Source: Gloeobacter violaceus PCC 7421
GTDB taxonomy: Bacteria > Cyanobacteriota > Cyanobacteriia > Gloeobacterales > Gloeobacteraceae
NCBI RefSeq assembly: GCF_000011385.1
Contig: NC_005125.1
Coordinates: forward strand, 2,604,001-2,668,000
Direction of reading: 5' to 3'
Length of the DNA: 64,000 nt
The notes below the pieces were generated by a model, which was given only the letters and a program-made list of their open reading frames with translations, made no database searches and was not told where the DNA came from. The translations under genes and the position numbers were made by a program. Positions 44,958 to 54,132 of the stretch are shown here, piece after piece (the stretch's first letter is position 1; each line of letters starts with the position of its first letter).

Positions 44958-45598
44958 AGACCGGCAGAGAGCGATGCTTCAGAGAGTACCGCTTCCACCG
45001 ACCGGGACACCCAGGGGCTATCCCGCACAGCGAAGCGCCAGGGCAAGTCCTTGCCGCGGGTCAGACCAATGCGCACCGTGTTGAGCACCTGCTCCTCGGG
45101 CACCGGCTCGCCCGCCTCCAGCCAGAATTCCGCTCGCGGCAGGGCGCTCGCCTCCCAGGCGGAATCGATGGCCAGAGCCTCCACCAGGCGGGCCGGACCG
45201 TTGGTCAGATCCCGCGCGCCCCGGCGCAGCTGCCGCATGCGCTCCTCGCCGCCGGTGGGCTCCAGGGCGCGGATAAGCACGCAGGCCGGTTCGCCTACCG
45301 CGTCGCAGGTGATGTTTAATAGCCAATGCCGATAGGCGCGGTGCAAATAGAGGACTCCGGGCGGTCCCGACAGCAAAGACCAGATGCGCTCGTCGCGCCG
45401 CACGACATAGCAGGAAGGATCGCGCAGGCCGCCGTAGGCTTCAGTCTCGACAATCCGGCCGCTCAGGCGCTCGCCTGCCAGGACGCGCACTACCGCGCAC
45501 CCGATCAACCGACGCGCTACCGATAAAGGCGAAAGATTAAAAAAATCTACATTCAGTGTTTCCACAGGTATTTCGTGGTAAGGGTGATGTACTCGCAT
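44954..45598 (-). CDS. 3-methyladenine DNA glycosylase (AAG/MPG family)
   Basis: A 214-residue base-excision repair enzyme. It has SVARRLIGCAVVRVL, the catalytic region IVETEAYGGLRDPS, the GPPGVLYLHRAYRHWLLNITCD block, ACVLIRALEPTGGEERM and LTNGPARLVEALAID. The catalytic Glu and stacking Tyr of ETEAY are present. The His that in human AAG follows a few residues later (AAHSRGG) is not obvious (SCYVVRR here), so substrate handling may differ. Confidence 0.88.
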   Translation of the reverse strand: MRVHHPYHEIPVETLNVDFFNLSPLSVARRLIGCAVVRVLAGERLSGRIVETEAYGGLRDPSCYVVRRDERIWSLLSGPPGVLYLHRAYRHWLLNITCDAVGEPACVLIRALEPTGGEERMRQLRRGARDLTNGPARLVEALAIDSAWEASALPRAEFWLEAGEPVPEEQVLNTVRIGLTRGKDLPWRFAVRDSPWVSRSVEAVLSEASLSAGL

Positions 45599-45612
45599 GC
45601 GAAAGGGCCGCC

Positions 45613-46179
45613 ATGATACCCTCGCCCAGCCAAGACAGGCAACTCCAGCAATTTATCCGCAAAAACAACGACCTGATCGTCAAGTGGTACCAGAACGACC
45701 ACTTGAGCTGGGCGGTGATCGCAGCGCGGCTCAACCAGTGCCACAGAGGCGGCGGGATCACCGCCTCGATGCTGCAACAGGCGCTGCCCTACCTGACCCG
45801 TTCGCGGCGGGTGCCGGCCCTCGAAGTGGTGGCCGAAGATCTCGACAGTTCGCACCGCGGCACCCTGGCGGCCCTCGAAGAGCGCCTCCAAAAACAAGAA
45901 GATCTCATTCGCTTCCAGAGCGGCCGGGTGCAGGAGGCGGCCCTGCGCTGGGCGCGTCTTGAAGAACTGGTCAACCAACTGGTACCGCTGGTGGCCGAGG
46001 CGCGCAGTTCCGCAGAGCGTCTGCCGCGCAACAGCCCGGTAGCCGACCGGGTGCGCGCGAGCCTGGCTCAACTGGCGAGCGTCCTGGACAGCAGTGCCCG
46101 GGATGCGCCCGACGAACACGAACTCGAAGCGCTGGCCATCGCCATCGCCGGCCTTGAGGAACTTCCCTTCGACGCGTAA
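45613..46179 (+). CDS. Uncharacterised helical protein
   Basis: A 188-residue protein. The N-terminal half looks like a helix-turn-helix region (LQQFIRKNNDLIVKWYQNDHLSWAVIAARLNQ). A long coiled coil follows at about residues 80-160 (RGTLAALEERLQKQEDLIRFQ, ARLEELVNQLVPLVAE). No known family recognised; a DNA-binding or structural role is possible. ATG 45613 is chosen over an in-frame ATG at 45556. Divergent from the glycosylase gene. Confidence 0.65.
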   Translation: MIPSPSQDRQLQQFIRKNNDLIVKWYQNDHLSWAVIAARLNQCHRGGGITASMLQQALPYLTRSRRVPALEVVAEDLDSSHRGTLAALEERLQKQEDLIRFQSGRVQEAALRWARLEELVNQLVPLVAEARSSAERLPRNSPVADRVRASLAQLASVLDSSARDAPDEHELEALAIAIAGLEELPFDA

Positions 46180-46220
46180 GTCTTTTTGACCAAAGTCGGG
46201 GCGCGTGTCACGCTGAGGCC

Positions 46221-47048
46221 ATGGAGCAATCGTCGGCGCGACAACGTTTTATCCGGGTGCTGCAGCAGCCCGAGGTGCAAATAGACCTGGCGGAAGCAGC
46301 GCTCTATATTGCCCTGGAAGCCTATCCCGGACTCGATGTCGAGGAGTACCTCAACGCCCTCGATACGATGGCTGAGGAGGTGCGCGAGCGCATCGAGGGC
46401 GAGCGCTATCCGCTGCGCATGCTGCAGGGCATCAACCGCTATCTCTACGACGATCTGGGCTTTCGGGGCAACGAAGAAGAGTACTACGATCCGCGCAACA
46501 GCTTTCTCAACGAGGTGATCGACCGCCGCACGGGGATTCCGATTACCCTGGCGCTGGTGTATCTAGAGATTGCCCGGCGGGTGGACTTTCCGATGGTGGG
46601 GGTGAGTATGCCGGGACACTTTTTGATCCGTCCCGACCGCTCCGATATGGAGATCCACATCGATGCCTTTCATCGGGGTGAAATTCTCTTTCGCGAGGAC
46701 TGCGGGGAACGCCTGGAACGTATTTACGGCCGACGCCTGGAGTTGCATCCGGCTTTTTTCGAGGCGGTGGGCGCCCGGCGTTTTCTAGCGCGGATGCTCA
46801 CGAACCTCAAATTTGCCTACTGGGTGCGCTCCGACTGGCAGTCGGCCCTTGGCACCGTCGAGCGGCTTCTGGTGATCTTCCCAAACACGCCCGCCGAGTG
46901 GCGGGACCGGGGGATTCTGCACTACCGGCTGGGACACCCCACCGCGGCGCGTGCGGATCTCGAAAATTACCTGAGGAGCGCTCCTGGAGCCGAGGATTCC
47001 GCCCGCATCCGGCAGTTGCTCGACGAACTTCAAAAGCAGGACCGATAA
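46221..47048 (+). CDS. SirB1-family transglutaminase-like/TPR protein
   Basis: A 275-residue protein. The transglutaminase-like N-domain has IDLAEAALYIALEAYPGLDVEEYLNALDTMAEEVRERI, YLYDDLGFRGNEEEYYDPRNSFLNEVIDRRTGIPITLALVYLEIARRV and VGVSMPGHFLIR. A TPR-like C-terminus reads SALGTVERLLVIFPNTPAEWRDRGILHYRLGHPTAARADLENYL. The family is conserved in bacteria; its exact reaction is unknown. Confidence 0.88.
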   Translation: MEQSSARQRFIRVLQQPEVQIDLAEAALYIALEAYPGLDVEEYLNALDTMAEEVRERIEGERYPLRMLQGINRYLYDDLGFRGNEEEYYDPRNSFLNEVIDRRTGIPITLALVYLEIARRVDFPMVGVSMPGHFLIRPDRSDMEIHIDAFHRGEILFREDCGERLERIYGRRLELHPAFFEAVGARRFLARMLTNLKFAYWVRSDWQSALGTVERLLVIFPNTPAEWRDRGILHYRLGHPTAARADLENYLRSAPGAEDSARIRQLLDELQKQDR

Positions 47049-47077
47049 AAATGCCCGGCGCTTTGGCGGCGCCGGGC
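47044..47077 (-). terminator. Terminator of the RND operon
   Basis: A perfect 9-bp GCCCGGCGC / GCGCCGGGC stem followed on the minus strand by ATTTTTAT. The T tract overlaps the stop region of the convergent SirB1-family gene. Confidence 0.8.
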
Positions 47078-47098
47078 AGGTTCGATCCTGGTGAAAGG

Positions 47099-50000
47099 TT
47101 ATTCCTGCTGCTGGGAGGGCACCGGCACGGTGGGGGTGCGGTAGGCTTCCGAAAGCTCGCGCGGTGCGCGGCGGAAATTGCCCAAAAGCCAGTTCTGCAG
47201 GTCATCGACGTAGGTGAAGACCACCGGGATGATCACCAGCGTGAGCAGGGTCGAGGTGATCAGACCTCCGACCACGGCCACGGCCATGGGGGAGCGCACC
47301 TCCGAGCCCGCGCCGATGCCCAGGGCGATGGGCATCATGCCCGCGATCATGGCGATCGTGGTCATCAAGATGGGCCGCATGCGCGCTTCACCGGCGCTCA
47401 TCAGCGCCTCCAAGCGGGGGCGGCCCTCCTTCATAGCCATCAGGCAGTATTCGACCAGCAAGATGGCATTCTTGGTGACCAGACCCATCAGCATGATGAT
47501 GCCGATCAGCGCGTAGAGCCCCAGGGACTTGCCGAAGAACAACAGCCCGATAAACGCTCCACCCAGCGACAGAGGCAGCGACATCATGATCGTCAGCGGC
47601 TGGAGGAAACCGCCAAATAGCAGCACCAGCACCGCGTAAATGAGCAGCACGGCGGCGGCAATCGCGTACATAAAGCCGCTAAACACATCGCGCTGGATCT
47701 CGGAGTCGCCGGCCGGCTGCTCTTTGACCCCTGCGGGCAAGTTCATGAAGGCGGACAGCTTGCGCACGGTCCTCAGCGCCGTCCCCAGTTCGGTACCGGG
47801 GGCAAGATTCGCCTCGATCGAGACTTTGCGGGCGCGGTCGTAGCGGTCGATTTGCGCAGCCCCGCTACCCACGGAGATATCCGCCACCGACTTGAGGGGC
47901 ACCAGGCCGTTGTTGCCCACCACCCGCAGGTTCTCGACCGTAGCCAGATCGGCGCGAAAAGCCGGATCGAGCTGGACGCGAATATTGATCTGACGGTCGG
48001 AGAGGTTGAACTTGGCCAGATTGGCGTCGATGTCGCCCAGGGTGGCGATCAGGGCCGTGCGGGCGATCGACTGCACCGAGACGCCTTGATCGGCGGCGCG
48101 GGCAAAATCGGGCCGCACCAGGATCTCGGGCCTCAGGAGGGCCGCACTGGAAGTGACGTCGATGAGGCCCGGCTGGGAGCGCATCTGGTTGGTGAGGGCG
48201 TCGGCGGCCCGGTTGAGGGTCACCGGGTCGTCGCCGGTGAGCACAATCTGCATCGGTTTGCCGCCGCTGACACCGGTACCGGCGGTGGTGATGCGCACCC
48301 CGGCCACCTGCTTGAGCGGTTCACGAATCTGCGCTTCGAATTGTTCCTGGCTGATCGAACGCTCCTCGCGCGGCTTGAGCACGATGTAAAGGCTCGCTTT
48401 GTTGACTTCCCCGGCGCTGTAGCTGCCCTGGGTGCTGGGGGTGCCCACCGAGGCAAAGATCTTGGTAACTTCGGGGCGGGCCTGGACAATCCGGGTAATC
48501 TGGTCGACCTTGCGGCGGGTGTCCTGCAAAGAAGAGCCCGGCGGCAAATCGACACTCAGCACCGTCTCCCCCCGATCGACCGCTCCGATGAGCGAGGTGG
48601 GCAAAAGCGGAATCAGGGCGACGCTGCCGGCAAAAAAGGCGACGGCGAACACCAGCGTCCAGACCCGGTGGGCGAGCGCCCAGCCCAATACCCGGTCGTA
48701 GGTGCGCACCAGCCGGCCTTTTTCTTCGGCGTGGGGCAATGGTTTCATCAAGTAGGCGGCCATCAGCGGGGTGGCCATGCGCGCCACCACCAGCGAGAAG
48801 AGCACCGCCGCCGCCACCGTCCAGCCGAACTGGCGGAAGAACTGCCCCGGAATGCCGCCCATGAAGGCCACCGGCACAAAGACGACCACGATCGTCATCG
48901 TGGTGGCCACCACCGCCAGGCCGATTTCGTCCGCCGCATCGAGGGCCGCCTGGAAGGGACGCTTGCCCATGCCGATGTGGCGGACGATGTTTTCGATTTC
49001 GACGATGGCGTCATCGACGAGAATGCCCACCACCAGCGCCAACGCCAACAGCGACATGTTGTTGAGCGTGAAGCCCGCCACTTTCATCACCGCAAAAGTC
49101 GGGATGGCCGACAGCGGCATGGCGAGGCCCGCGATAAAAGTCGAGCGCCAGTCGCGCAGGAAAAACCAGATGACCACCACCGCGAGGCCCGCCCCCAACA
49201 GCAGCGCTTCGATCGATGCGTCGTAGGACATGTGGACAAAATCGGCGGTGGTGCGGATCATCTGAATGCGGATGTCACCCGGCATGGACTTGCGCAACTC
49301 CTCGACTTTCTTTTCGACCCCTTTTTCGACATCCACCAGGTTGCTGCCGGTGGAGCGGATCACCGAGAAGGAGACCGCCGGTTTGCCGTTTAAGAAGGCC
49401 AGCTGCCGTTGCTCAGCCGGGCCGTCGGTGACGGTGCCGATCGTGTCGAGGCGGGCGAGGGTACCGTTCGGGAGCGCAATTTGCGTGGAGCGCAGACGCT
49501 CGATGGTGGGGGCACTGCCGAGGGTGCGGATGGCCTGCTCGGAGGGGCCGACTTCGCCCCGGCCGCCCGGAAGATCGATGTTGAGCGAACGAATCTGGGC
49601 ATTGACCTGATCGGCGGTCACCCCCAGCGCCTGCAGGCGGTTGGGGTCGAGGTTGATGCGGATTTCGCGGTCCACGCCGCCTGAGCGCTGCACCTGGGAG
49701 ACGCCCGGTACCGAAAGCAGCGAGCGGGCGATGTCGTTGTCGACCAGCCAGCTCAATTCGACCGCCGAGCGCTTGTCGGCGGAAATCGTATAGGAGATAA
49801 ACGGCCCGCCCGAAAAATCGATGCGCTGGATGATGGGCTCGTTGATCCCCTGGGGCAGTTGCTGGCGAATCTTGGTGACCGCGTCGCGCACGTCGTTGAC
49901 CGCCCGGTCGGTGTTGGTGCCCAGCACAAAGCGGATGGTCGTGTTGGAGACCCCGTCGTTGACCGTCGAGATGATGTGCTCGACGTTGCCCACCCCCGCC

Positions 50001-50218
50001 ACCGAATCTTCGACTTTGCGGGTGACCTGGGTCTCCAGTTCCTGCGGCGCCGCCCCGGTCTGGGTGACGGTCACCGCCACCACCGGCACGTCGATATTCG
50101 GGTTCTCGTCGATGCCCAGCGAGAAAAACGAGACGATCCCGGCCACGGTGAGCACGAGAAAGAGCACGATGGTCGGCACCGGGTTGCGGATCGACCAGGC
50201 AGAAATGTTCCAGTTCAT
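47099..50218 (-). CDS. RND efflux pump, HAE1/AcrB-like inner membrane transporter
   Basis: 1039 residues with twelve predicted membrane helices and two large periplasmic loops. It starts MNWNISAWSIRNPVPTIVLFLVLTVAGIVSFFSLGIDENP. The proton-relay Asp pair is in GILVDDAIVEIENIVRHIG, as in drug pumps of the HAE1 type rather than metal pumps of the HME type. The second half has KNAILLVEYCLMAMKEGRPRLEALMSAGEARMRPILMT. It works with the adaptor encoded immediately upstream and a TolC-type channel. It probably exports hydrophobic or cationic compounds and is likely controlled by the divergent MarR gene. Confidence 0.93.
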   Translation of the reverse strand: MNWNISAWSIRNPVPTIVLFLVLTVAGIVSFFSLGIDENPNIDVPVVAVTVTQTGAAPQELETQVTRKVEDSVAGVGNVEHIISTVNDGVSNTTIRFVLGTNTDRAVNDVRDAVTKIRQQLPQGINEPIIQRIDFSGGPFISYTISADKRSAVELSWLVDNDIARSLLSVPGVSQVQRSGGVDREIRINLDPNRLQALGVTADQVNAQIRSLNIDLPGGRGEVGPSEQAIRTLGSAPTIERLRSTQIALPNGTLARLDTIGTVTDGPAEQRQLAFLNGKPAVSFSVIRSTGSNLVDVEKGVEKKVEELRKSMPGDIRIQMIRTTADFVHMSYDASIEALLLGAGLAVVVIWFFLRDWRSTFIAGLAMPLSAIPTFAVMKVAGFTLNNMSLLALALVVGILVDDAIVEIENIVRHIGMGKRPFQAALDAADEIGLAVVATTMTIVVVFVPVAFMGGIPGQFFRQFGWTVAAAVLFSLVVARMATPLMAAYLMKPLPHAEEKGRLVRTYDRVLGWALAHRVWTLVFAVAFFAGSVALIPLLPTSLIGAVDRGETVLSVDLPPGSSLQDTRRKVDQITRIVQARPEVTKIFASVGTPSTQGSYSAGEVNKASLYIVLKPREERSISQEQFEAQIREPLKQVAGVRITTAGTGVSGGKPMQIVLTGDDPVTLNRAADALTNQMRSQPGLIDVTSSAALLRPEILVRPDFARAADQGVSVQSIARTALIATLGDIDANLAKFNLSDRQINIRVQLDPAFRADLATVENLRVVGNNGLVPLKSVADISVGSGAAQIDRYDRARKVSIEANLAPGTELGTALRTVRKLSAFMNLPAGVKEQPAGDSEIQRDVFSGFMYAIAAAVLLIYAVLVLLFGGFLQPLTIMMSLPLSLGGAFIGLLFFGKSLGLYALIGIIMLMGLVTKNAILLVEYCLMAMKEGRPRLEALMSAGEARMRPILMTTIAMIAGMMPIALGIGAGSEVRSPMAVAVVGGLITSTLLTLVIIPVVFTYVDDLQNWLLGNFRRAPRELSEAYRTPTVPVPSQQQE

Positions 50219-50246
50219 CCGACAAATTCCCTACGGGTGTATGGCT

Positions 50247-51548
50247 CTACTTGGGCAGGCGGACGTAATCGCCGTCTTTGAGGTAGCCGGCCCCGGCGAC
50301 GATCACCCGTTCGCCGGGCTTCAGACCGCTTTTGATTTCGACGCTGTCGCCATTGCGCGCTCCGGCGCTGACCGTGCGGGTACGGGCCTGCTCGCCCACC
50401 AGCACGAAGACCTGGGAGCTGTCTTCGCCGCTGAGGACCGCCTGGGCAGGCACCAAAAGCGCCTTTTGCGACCCCAGGCGCACCTGGCCGCGCACGAACA
50501 TGCCGGGGCGCAGGCCGCTCACCGAGGGTACGTCGATGCGCACGACACCCAGACGGGTGCGCTCATCGATTTGGGGGGTGATCTGGCGCACCCTGCCGGT
50601 GACGACGATCTGCCGGTCGGCGTCGGAGGTGACCAGCACACTCTGCCCGGCGGTGACTTTGGGCAAATCCATCTCAGGTACCTGGGCGCGCAGCTCCAGA
50701 CGGTTGTCGCGCACGAGGGTGAAAAGCACCTTACCGGAGGAGACAATCTCACCCAGACGGGCGTCGCGCTTGGCCACCAGGCCGTCGTCCGGAGCCAGGA
50801 TGCGCGTCTGGGCCAGTTGGGCGCGCAGCTGGGCAATCTGGGCCTGGTTTTCTTGGGCGCTCGCCTCGGCGGAGGTGATGGCCAGCTGGGCTTGATCGAG
50901 GTCGGCCTGAGCACCCTGGCCAAGGGTCTCGCGGGCGAGCACCTCCTGGGAAGAAATCGCACCCTGCTTGCCCAGGCTCTGGTAGCGCTGGAGGTTGGCG
51001 CGCGCCTCGTTGGCAGTCGCCTGGGCCTTGGCGAGGGCCGCACGGCGCTGGGAAACCGTTACCCGGGCGCTCGCCAGGCGCGCCTCGGCTTGCGAGAGCT
51101 GAGCGCGGAGGATGTCGTCGTTGAGCACCACCAGCGTCTGGCCGCGCCGGACGCGGTCGCCCTCTTCGACCAGCACCTGGTCGATACGCAGGCCGCTCGC
51201 CTCCGCCCCGATGGCGAGCGGATCCCAGGCGGAAATCGAGCCGGTCACTTCGAGGTTGCGCGCCATCGGCGCGTAGGCCGCCGTGGCGGTGGTCACCGTC
51301 ACCACCGGCTGGGGTTTGGCCGCCTGGGCGGCGGGAGCCTCGGTCTTGGCCTCGGAGGCGGAGCGGGCGTGCAATATCCAGGCGCCGCCTCCGATGACCG
51401 CAAGACCCAGCGCCAGGCCGAGCCACTGGCTGCGGGAGTTGGCGGGCTTTTTGGGCGCCACGGGCGGGACGTGCTCGGGGTCGGCCACCGTGGATGGGGT
51501 CGCCCGAATGCCTTGATTTTCTCTGGGCGAATGCTCTGAATTACTCAT
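50247..51548 (-). CDS. RND efflux periplasmic adaptor (AcrA-like)
   Basis: A 433-residue membrane fusion protein. It has one N-terminal membrane anchor (WLGLALGLAVIGGGAWILHA, about residues 41-60) and lipoyl half ASGLRIDQVLVEEGDRVRRGQTLVVL. A coiled-coil hairpin spans about residues 150-260, the second lipoyl half is DGLVAKRDARLGEIVSSGKVLFTL, and the membrane-proximal end is SGLKPGERVIVAGAGYLKDGDYVRL. First gene of the pump operon, 28 bases before the pump gene. Confidence 0.9.
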   Translation of the reverse strand: MSNSEHSPRENQGIRATPSTVADPEHVPPVAPKKPANSRSQWLGLALGLAVIGGGAWILHARSASEAKTEAPAAQAAKPQPVVTVTTATAAYAPMARNLEVTGSISAWDPLAIGAEASGLRIDQVLVEEGDRVRRGQTLVVLNDDILRAQLSQAEARLASARVTVSQRRAALAKAQATANEARANLQRYQSLGKQGAISSQEVLARETLGQGAQADLDQAQLAITSAEASAQENQAQIAQLRAQLAQTRILAPDDGLVAKRDARLGEIVSSGKVLFTLVRDNRLELRAQVPEMDLPKVTAGQSVLVTSDADRQIVVTGRVRQITPQIDERTRLGVVRIDVPSVSGLRPGMFVRGQVRLGSQKALLVPAQAVLSGEDSSQVFVLVGEQARTRTVSAGARNGDSVEIKSGLKPGERVIVAGAGYLKDGDYVRLPK

Positions 51549-51853
51549 GCGAGTGCTGCTCTCGTTCTAAAAGTTGGCTCCGGCGACCATCGGCCTGGGG
51601 ACCACACTGATCCTACGCTGTCTACATCTTAATAGTCAACGTGTTTATTAAAATGTCGGTGAGGGCTTGTCGACCTCGGTCTCTACCGGAAAATGCACCG
51701 AGAGCACTATAACTAAGACGAGACCCAAATGGTCTTCAGGCAACGATTTCAAGTAAAAGCCCACAGCGATTTACAAATTCTCACAACGGTGGGGGACAAT
51801 CTCACAGCTTCGAGGTACATTGTTAATATGTTAACTGTACAAACCAAAAACCA
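51549..51853. other. Divergent promoter region between RND operon and marR
   Basis: 305 bases, AT-richer than the surroundings, containing no gene. It includes the palindrome at 51822-51835 and a second AT-rich, partly symmetrical stretch around 51626-51652. Confidence 0.55.
51822..51835. promoter_or_regulatory. Putative MarR operator palindrome
   Basis: GTTAA-TATG-TTAAC, a perfect inverted repeat with 5-bp arms located 18 bases before the marR ATG. The wider sequence TACATTGTTAA / TTAACTGTAC keeps partial symmetry. Size and position fit autoregulation by a MarR dimer. Confidence 0.55.
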
Positions 51854-52399
51854 ATGACACTGGCCGAAACCCGGCAGTTGCCTGCCCGCATTCTCAACGA
51901 TTTTGAGCGCTCCCATCCCCAGCCGCTTGTGCTGGTGCTCAATTTGCTGCGGGTCGGTTCATTGCTCGACAAAGAGATCACCGATTATCTGAGCCGCTAC
52001 GACCTGACCGGGCCGCAGGTGGGGGTGCTGAGGATCCTGAGTCATTACTACGAACATGGCCGCGACGGCATGCCGCTTTCAGAGATTGGCGAATGTCTGG
52101 CGGTGACCAAAGCCAATATGACCGGCATGGTCGACCGACTGGAGCGCGACGGTCTAGTGGTGCGCGAGAATGATCCGACCGACCGACGCATCAAGCGTGT
52201 GCGGCTTACCCCCAAGGCCCACGAACTGCACGCGCGTTTTAAGCCTGGTTTGCTGCAGTATTTGACCGAATTGATGGCGGTGCTCGGGGCTTCTGAGAAG
52301 GAGCAACTGCTCGATAGCCTGGGCAAATTGCGCCGCGTGCTCGGAGATGCGGCTGTAAGTGAGCCGGACGGCTGCGATCCTGGGGTAGTGGCGCAATAG
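51854..52399 (+). CDS. MarR-family transcriptional regulator
   Basis: A 181-residue winged-helix repressor. It has dimerisation helices at both ends and the DNA-binding domain DLTGPQVGVLRILSHYYEHGRDGMPLSEIGECLAVTKANMTGMVDRLERDGLVVRENDPTDRRIKRVRLTPKA. It is divergent from the RND operon and preceded by a palindrome, so it most likely represses the pump and itself until a drug-like ligand binds. ATG 51854. Confidence 0.92.
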   Translation: MTLAETRQLPARILNDFERSHPQPLVLVLNLLRVGSLLDKEITDYLSRYDLTGPQVGVLRILSHYYEHGRDGMPLSEIGECLAVTKANMTGMVDRLERDGLVVRENDPTDRRIKRVRLTPKAHELHARFKPGLLQYLTELMAVLGASEKEQLLDSLGKLRRVLGDAAVSEPDGCDPGVVAQ

Positions 52400-52413
52400 C
52401 GGTCCGAGCGCCC

Positions 52414-52569
52414 TCAGGCCCGGGTGGCAACCTTGCCGACTGCGCGGATGCGCGCATCGACGAACTGCAATTGCCGGTAGAGCGCTTCGACGCGGGGCAT
52501 TTGCGCCCCGGACTAGCGGACAATGCGCAGAGTGCCCAGGACGGCGTAGCGGCGAGCCCTCTCAACCAT
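52414..52569 (-). pseudogene. Short gene or gene remnant interrupted by an amber codon
   Basis: From ATG 52569 the frame reads MVERARRYAVLGTLRIVR, then TAG, then SGAQMPRVEALYRQLQFVDARIRAVG to TGA 52414. The composition on both sides of the TAG is protein-like and in the same frame, as if one codon (CAG) had mutated. I do not recognise the family, and the signal is weak because the sequence is short. Confidence 0.3.
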
Positions 52570-52640
52570 CGATACCCACTGGGCAGAAGTGAACCCTGTG
52601 CATTCGCAGTCTAGCCGCCCGAAGCACCGCAGGGCTGCGC

Positions 52641-53258
52641 TTACTTGCGAGGAGCGGGCTTGGCGGCGGTTGGCACTGCAGTGCGGGCGAGGGCCGAAGC
52701 CTGGGCAATCTGCGTCTGGACTTTGATTTTGTTGCTGGTGGTGAAGGCTTTGATCTTAAAATCATTTCCTGCCGCGCCGAGGCGTTCACACGCCTCGACA
52801 AAGGCACGGTGATCGCCCCCTATCGCATCGAGGTAGGCTTCATCGAAGCGCGTGCCATTGAGTGCCGAGAGGCGACCGTTCAATTCGAGCAGACTGGTGC
52901 GCGCCTCGCTGGCGATCGTGTTTGGGGACTGGGGCAAAGTGACGCCCTTCTGGGAGGCAAGTTCTGAGAGGCTGCCGTTGATGCCGGTATGAAATAAAAT
53001 CACCTGGCGGGCGTACTCGACTACGCGCGGATTGGTGCTCGTCTGCATAGCCAGTTGGGCCAGGGCGATCTGCCGGATGCCGTACTCGGCCGTCAGGCGC
53101 AACAGCCCGGCATCGACATCTTCGGCGGGGGGCGTTTGTACCTGCGGCATCGGGGATTGCGACTCCGCCTGCAAGGGCGGCAACTCCTGGGCGAAAGCGG
53201 GAAGAGGCCCACACGACAGCGCCAAGGCACACACAAAAGCCAGTCTGCGTTTGCCCAT
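52641..53258 (-). CDS. DUF4142 (ferritin-like) secreted protein
   Basis: A 205-residue protein with a signal peptide (RRLAFVCALALSCGPLPAFAQ). The DUF4142 four-helix region reads DVDAGLLRLTAEYGIRQIALAQLAMQTSTNPRVVEYARQVILFHTGINGSLSELASQKGVTLP, followed by FDEAYLDAIGGDHRAFVEACERL. DUF4142 proteins are predicted periplasmic/outer-membrane ferritin-like folds. The GGGAGG site before ATG 53258 supports this start. Confidence 0.85.
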   Translation of the reverse strand: MGKRRLAFVCALALSCGPLPAFAQELPPLQAESQSPMPQVQTPPAEDVDAGLLRLTAEYGIRQIALAQLAMQTSTNPRVVEYARQVILFHTGINGSLSELASQKGVTLPQSPNTIASEARTSLLELNGRLSALNGTRFDEAYLDAIGGDHRAFVEACERLGAAGNDFKIKAFTTSNKIKVQTQIAQASALARTAVPTAAKPAPRK

Positions 53259-53344
53259 GGAACCTCCCAAATCGAAGAAGCAGATATTCGATCCTCGCCC
53301 CAATCGGATGGATTTGTCTTCCACCTGGAGATGGAAACTGGCCT

Positions 53345-54013
53345 TCAGTCCACAGGCTCGACGCAGCGGGGATCGTCATAGGCAGGGTTACCCACCCGGA
53401 TATCAACCGGGTGGGAGTGCATGGCCTCGGGCGGGTAAGGCCGCAGCAGCGACAGCAGCGCATCCGCCTGGTGCAGGCTGGGATCGAGCCAGCGCTCGTA
53501 ATCGTCCGGTGCCAGAATCACCGGCATGCGCTCGTGAATAGGCGCCAGCACAGCGTTGGCTGCGGTGGTGATAATCGTGCAGGTCTCGACGGTTGGGCCT
53601 TCGCCCGGCTCCCACCGCTCCCATAGACCGGCGAAGGCAAAAGGGCGGGCATCCCGCAGGCGCAGGTAGAACGGTTGCTTTTTGCCGTCCTGGCGCTGCC
53701 ACTCGTAAAACCCGTCGGCCACCACCAGGCACCGGCGGGCTTTGAAGGCGGCGCGAAACGAAGGCTTTTCAGCCAGGGTCTCGGCGCGGGCGTTGATAAG
53801 CCGGTTGCCGATGGCTGGATCTTTTGACCAGGAGGGAATCAGTCCCCAGCGCAGGAAAACCGCCTCGCGACGGGTGGCTTCTCCAGCACGCACTGCACAG
53901 ACCGGCTGGCTGGGAGCGATGTTGTAGCGGGGCGTCAGTGGGGGCGCCTCCGGCAGTTCAAAGACCGCGGCCACTGCCTCGGGCGAAGCGGCGAGGGTAA
54001 ATCTTCCACACAT
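53345..54013 (-). CDS. SRAP/YedK-HMCES abasic-site crosslinking protein
   Basis: A 222-residue SRAP domain. Cys2 (MCGRF) is the nucleophile that forms a thiazolidine link with abasic sites in single-stranded DNA. Other active-site elements are RYNIAPSQPV, RWGLIPSWSKDPAIGNRLINARAETLAEKPSFR, CLVVADGFYEWQ and HERMPVIL. It protects abasic sites during replication. Confidence 0.94.
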   Translation of the reverse strand: MCGRFTLAASPEAVAAVFELPEAPPLTPRYNIAPSQPVCAVRAGEATRREAVFLRWGLIPSWSKDPAIGNRLINARAETLAEKPSFRAAFKARRCLVVADGFYEWQRQDGKKQPFYLRLRDARPFAFAGLWERWEPGEGPTVETCTIITTAANAVLAPIHERMPVILAPDDYERWLDPSLHQADALLSLLRPYPPEAMHSHPVDIRVGNPAYDDPRCVEPVD

Positions 54014-54132
54014 CTATCTATTTTCGCCCGGCCGGTTGTTGGTGTCACCCGCCGGCGGAGCGCGCAACTTTTTTGAGGCCGGACTGTGGGGGGCCAATCT
54101 CGCCGGTTCGGGGCAGCATCCTGGCATTTGCG

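Noticed and set aside
47852-49393. A 513-codon plus-strand open frame
   Set aside because: Antisense of the RND pump; His/Gln/Arg-rich mirror of its codons with no motif.
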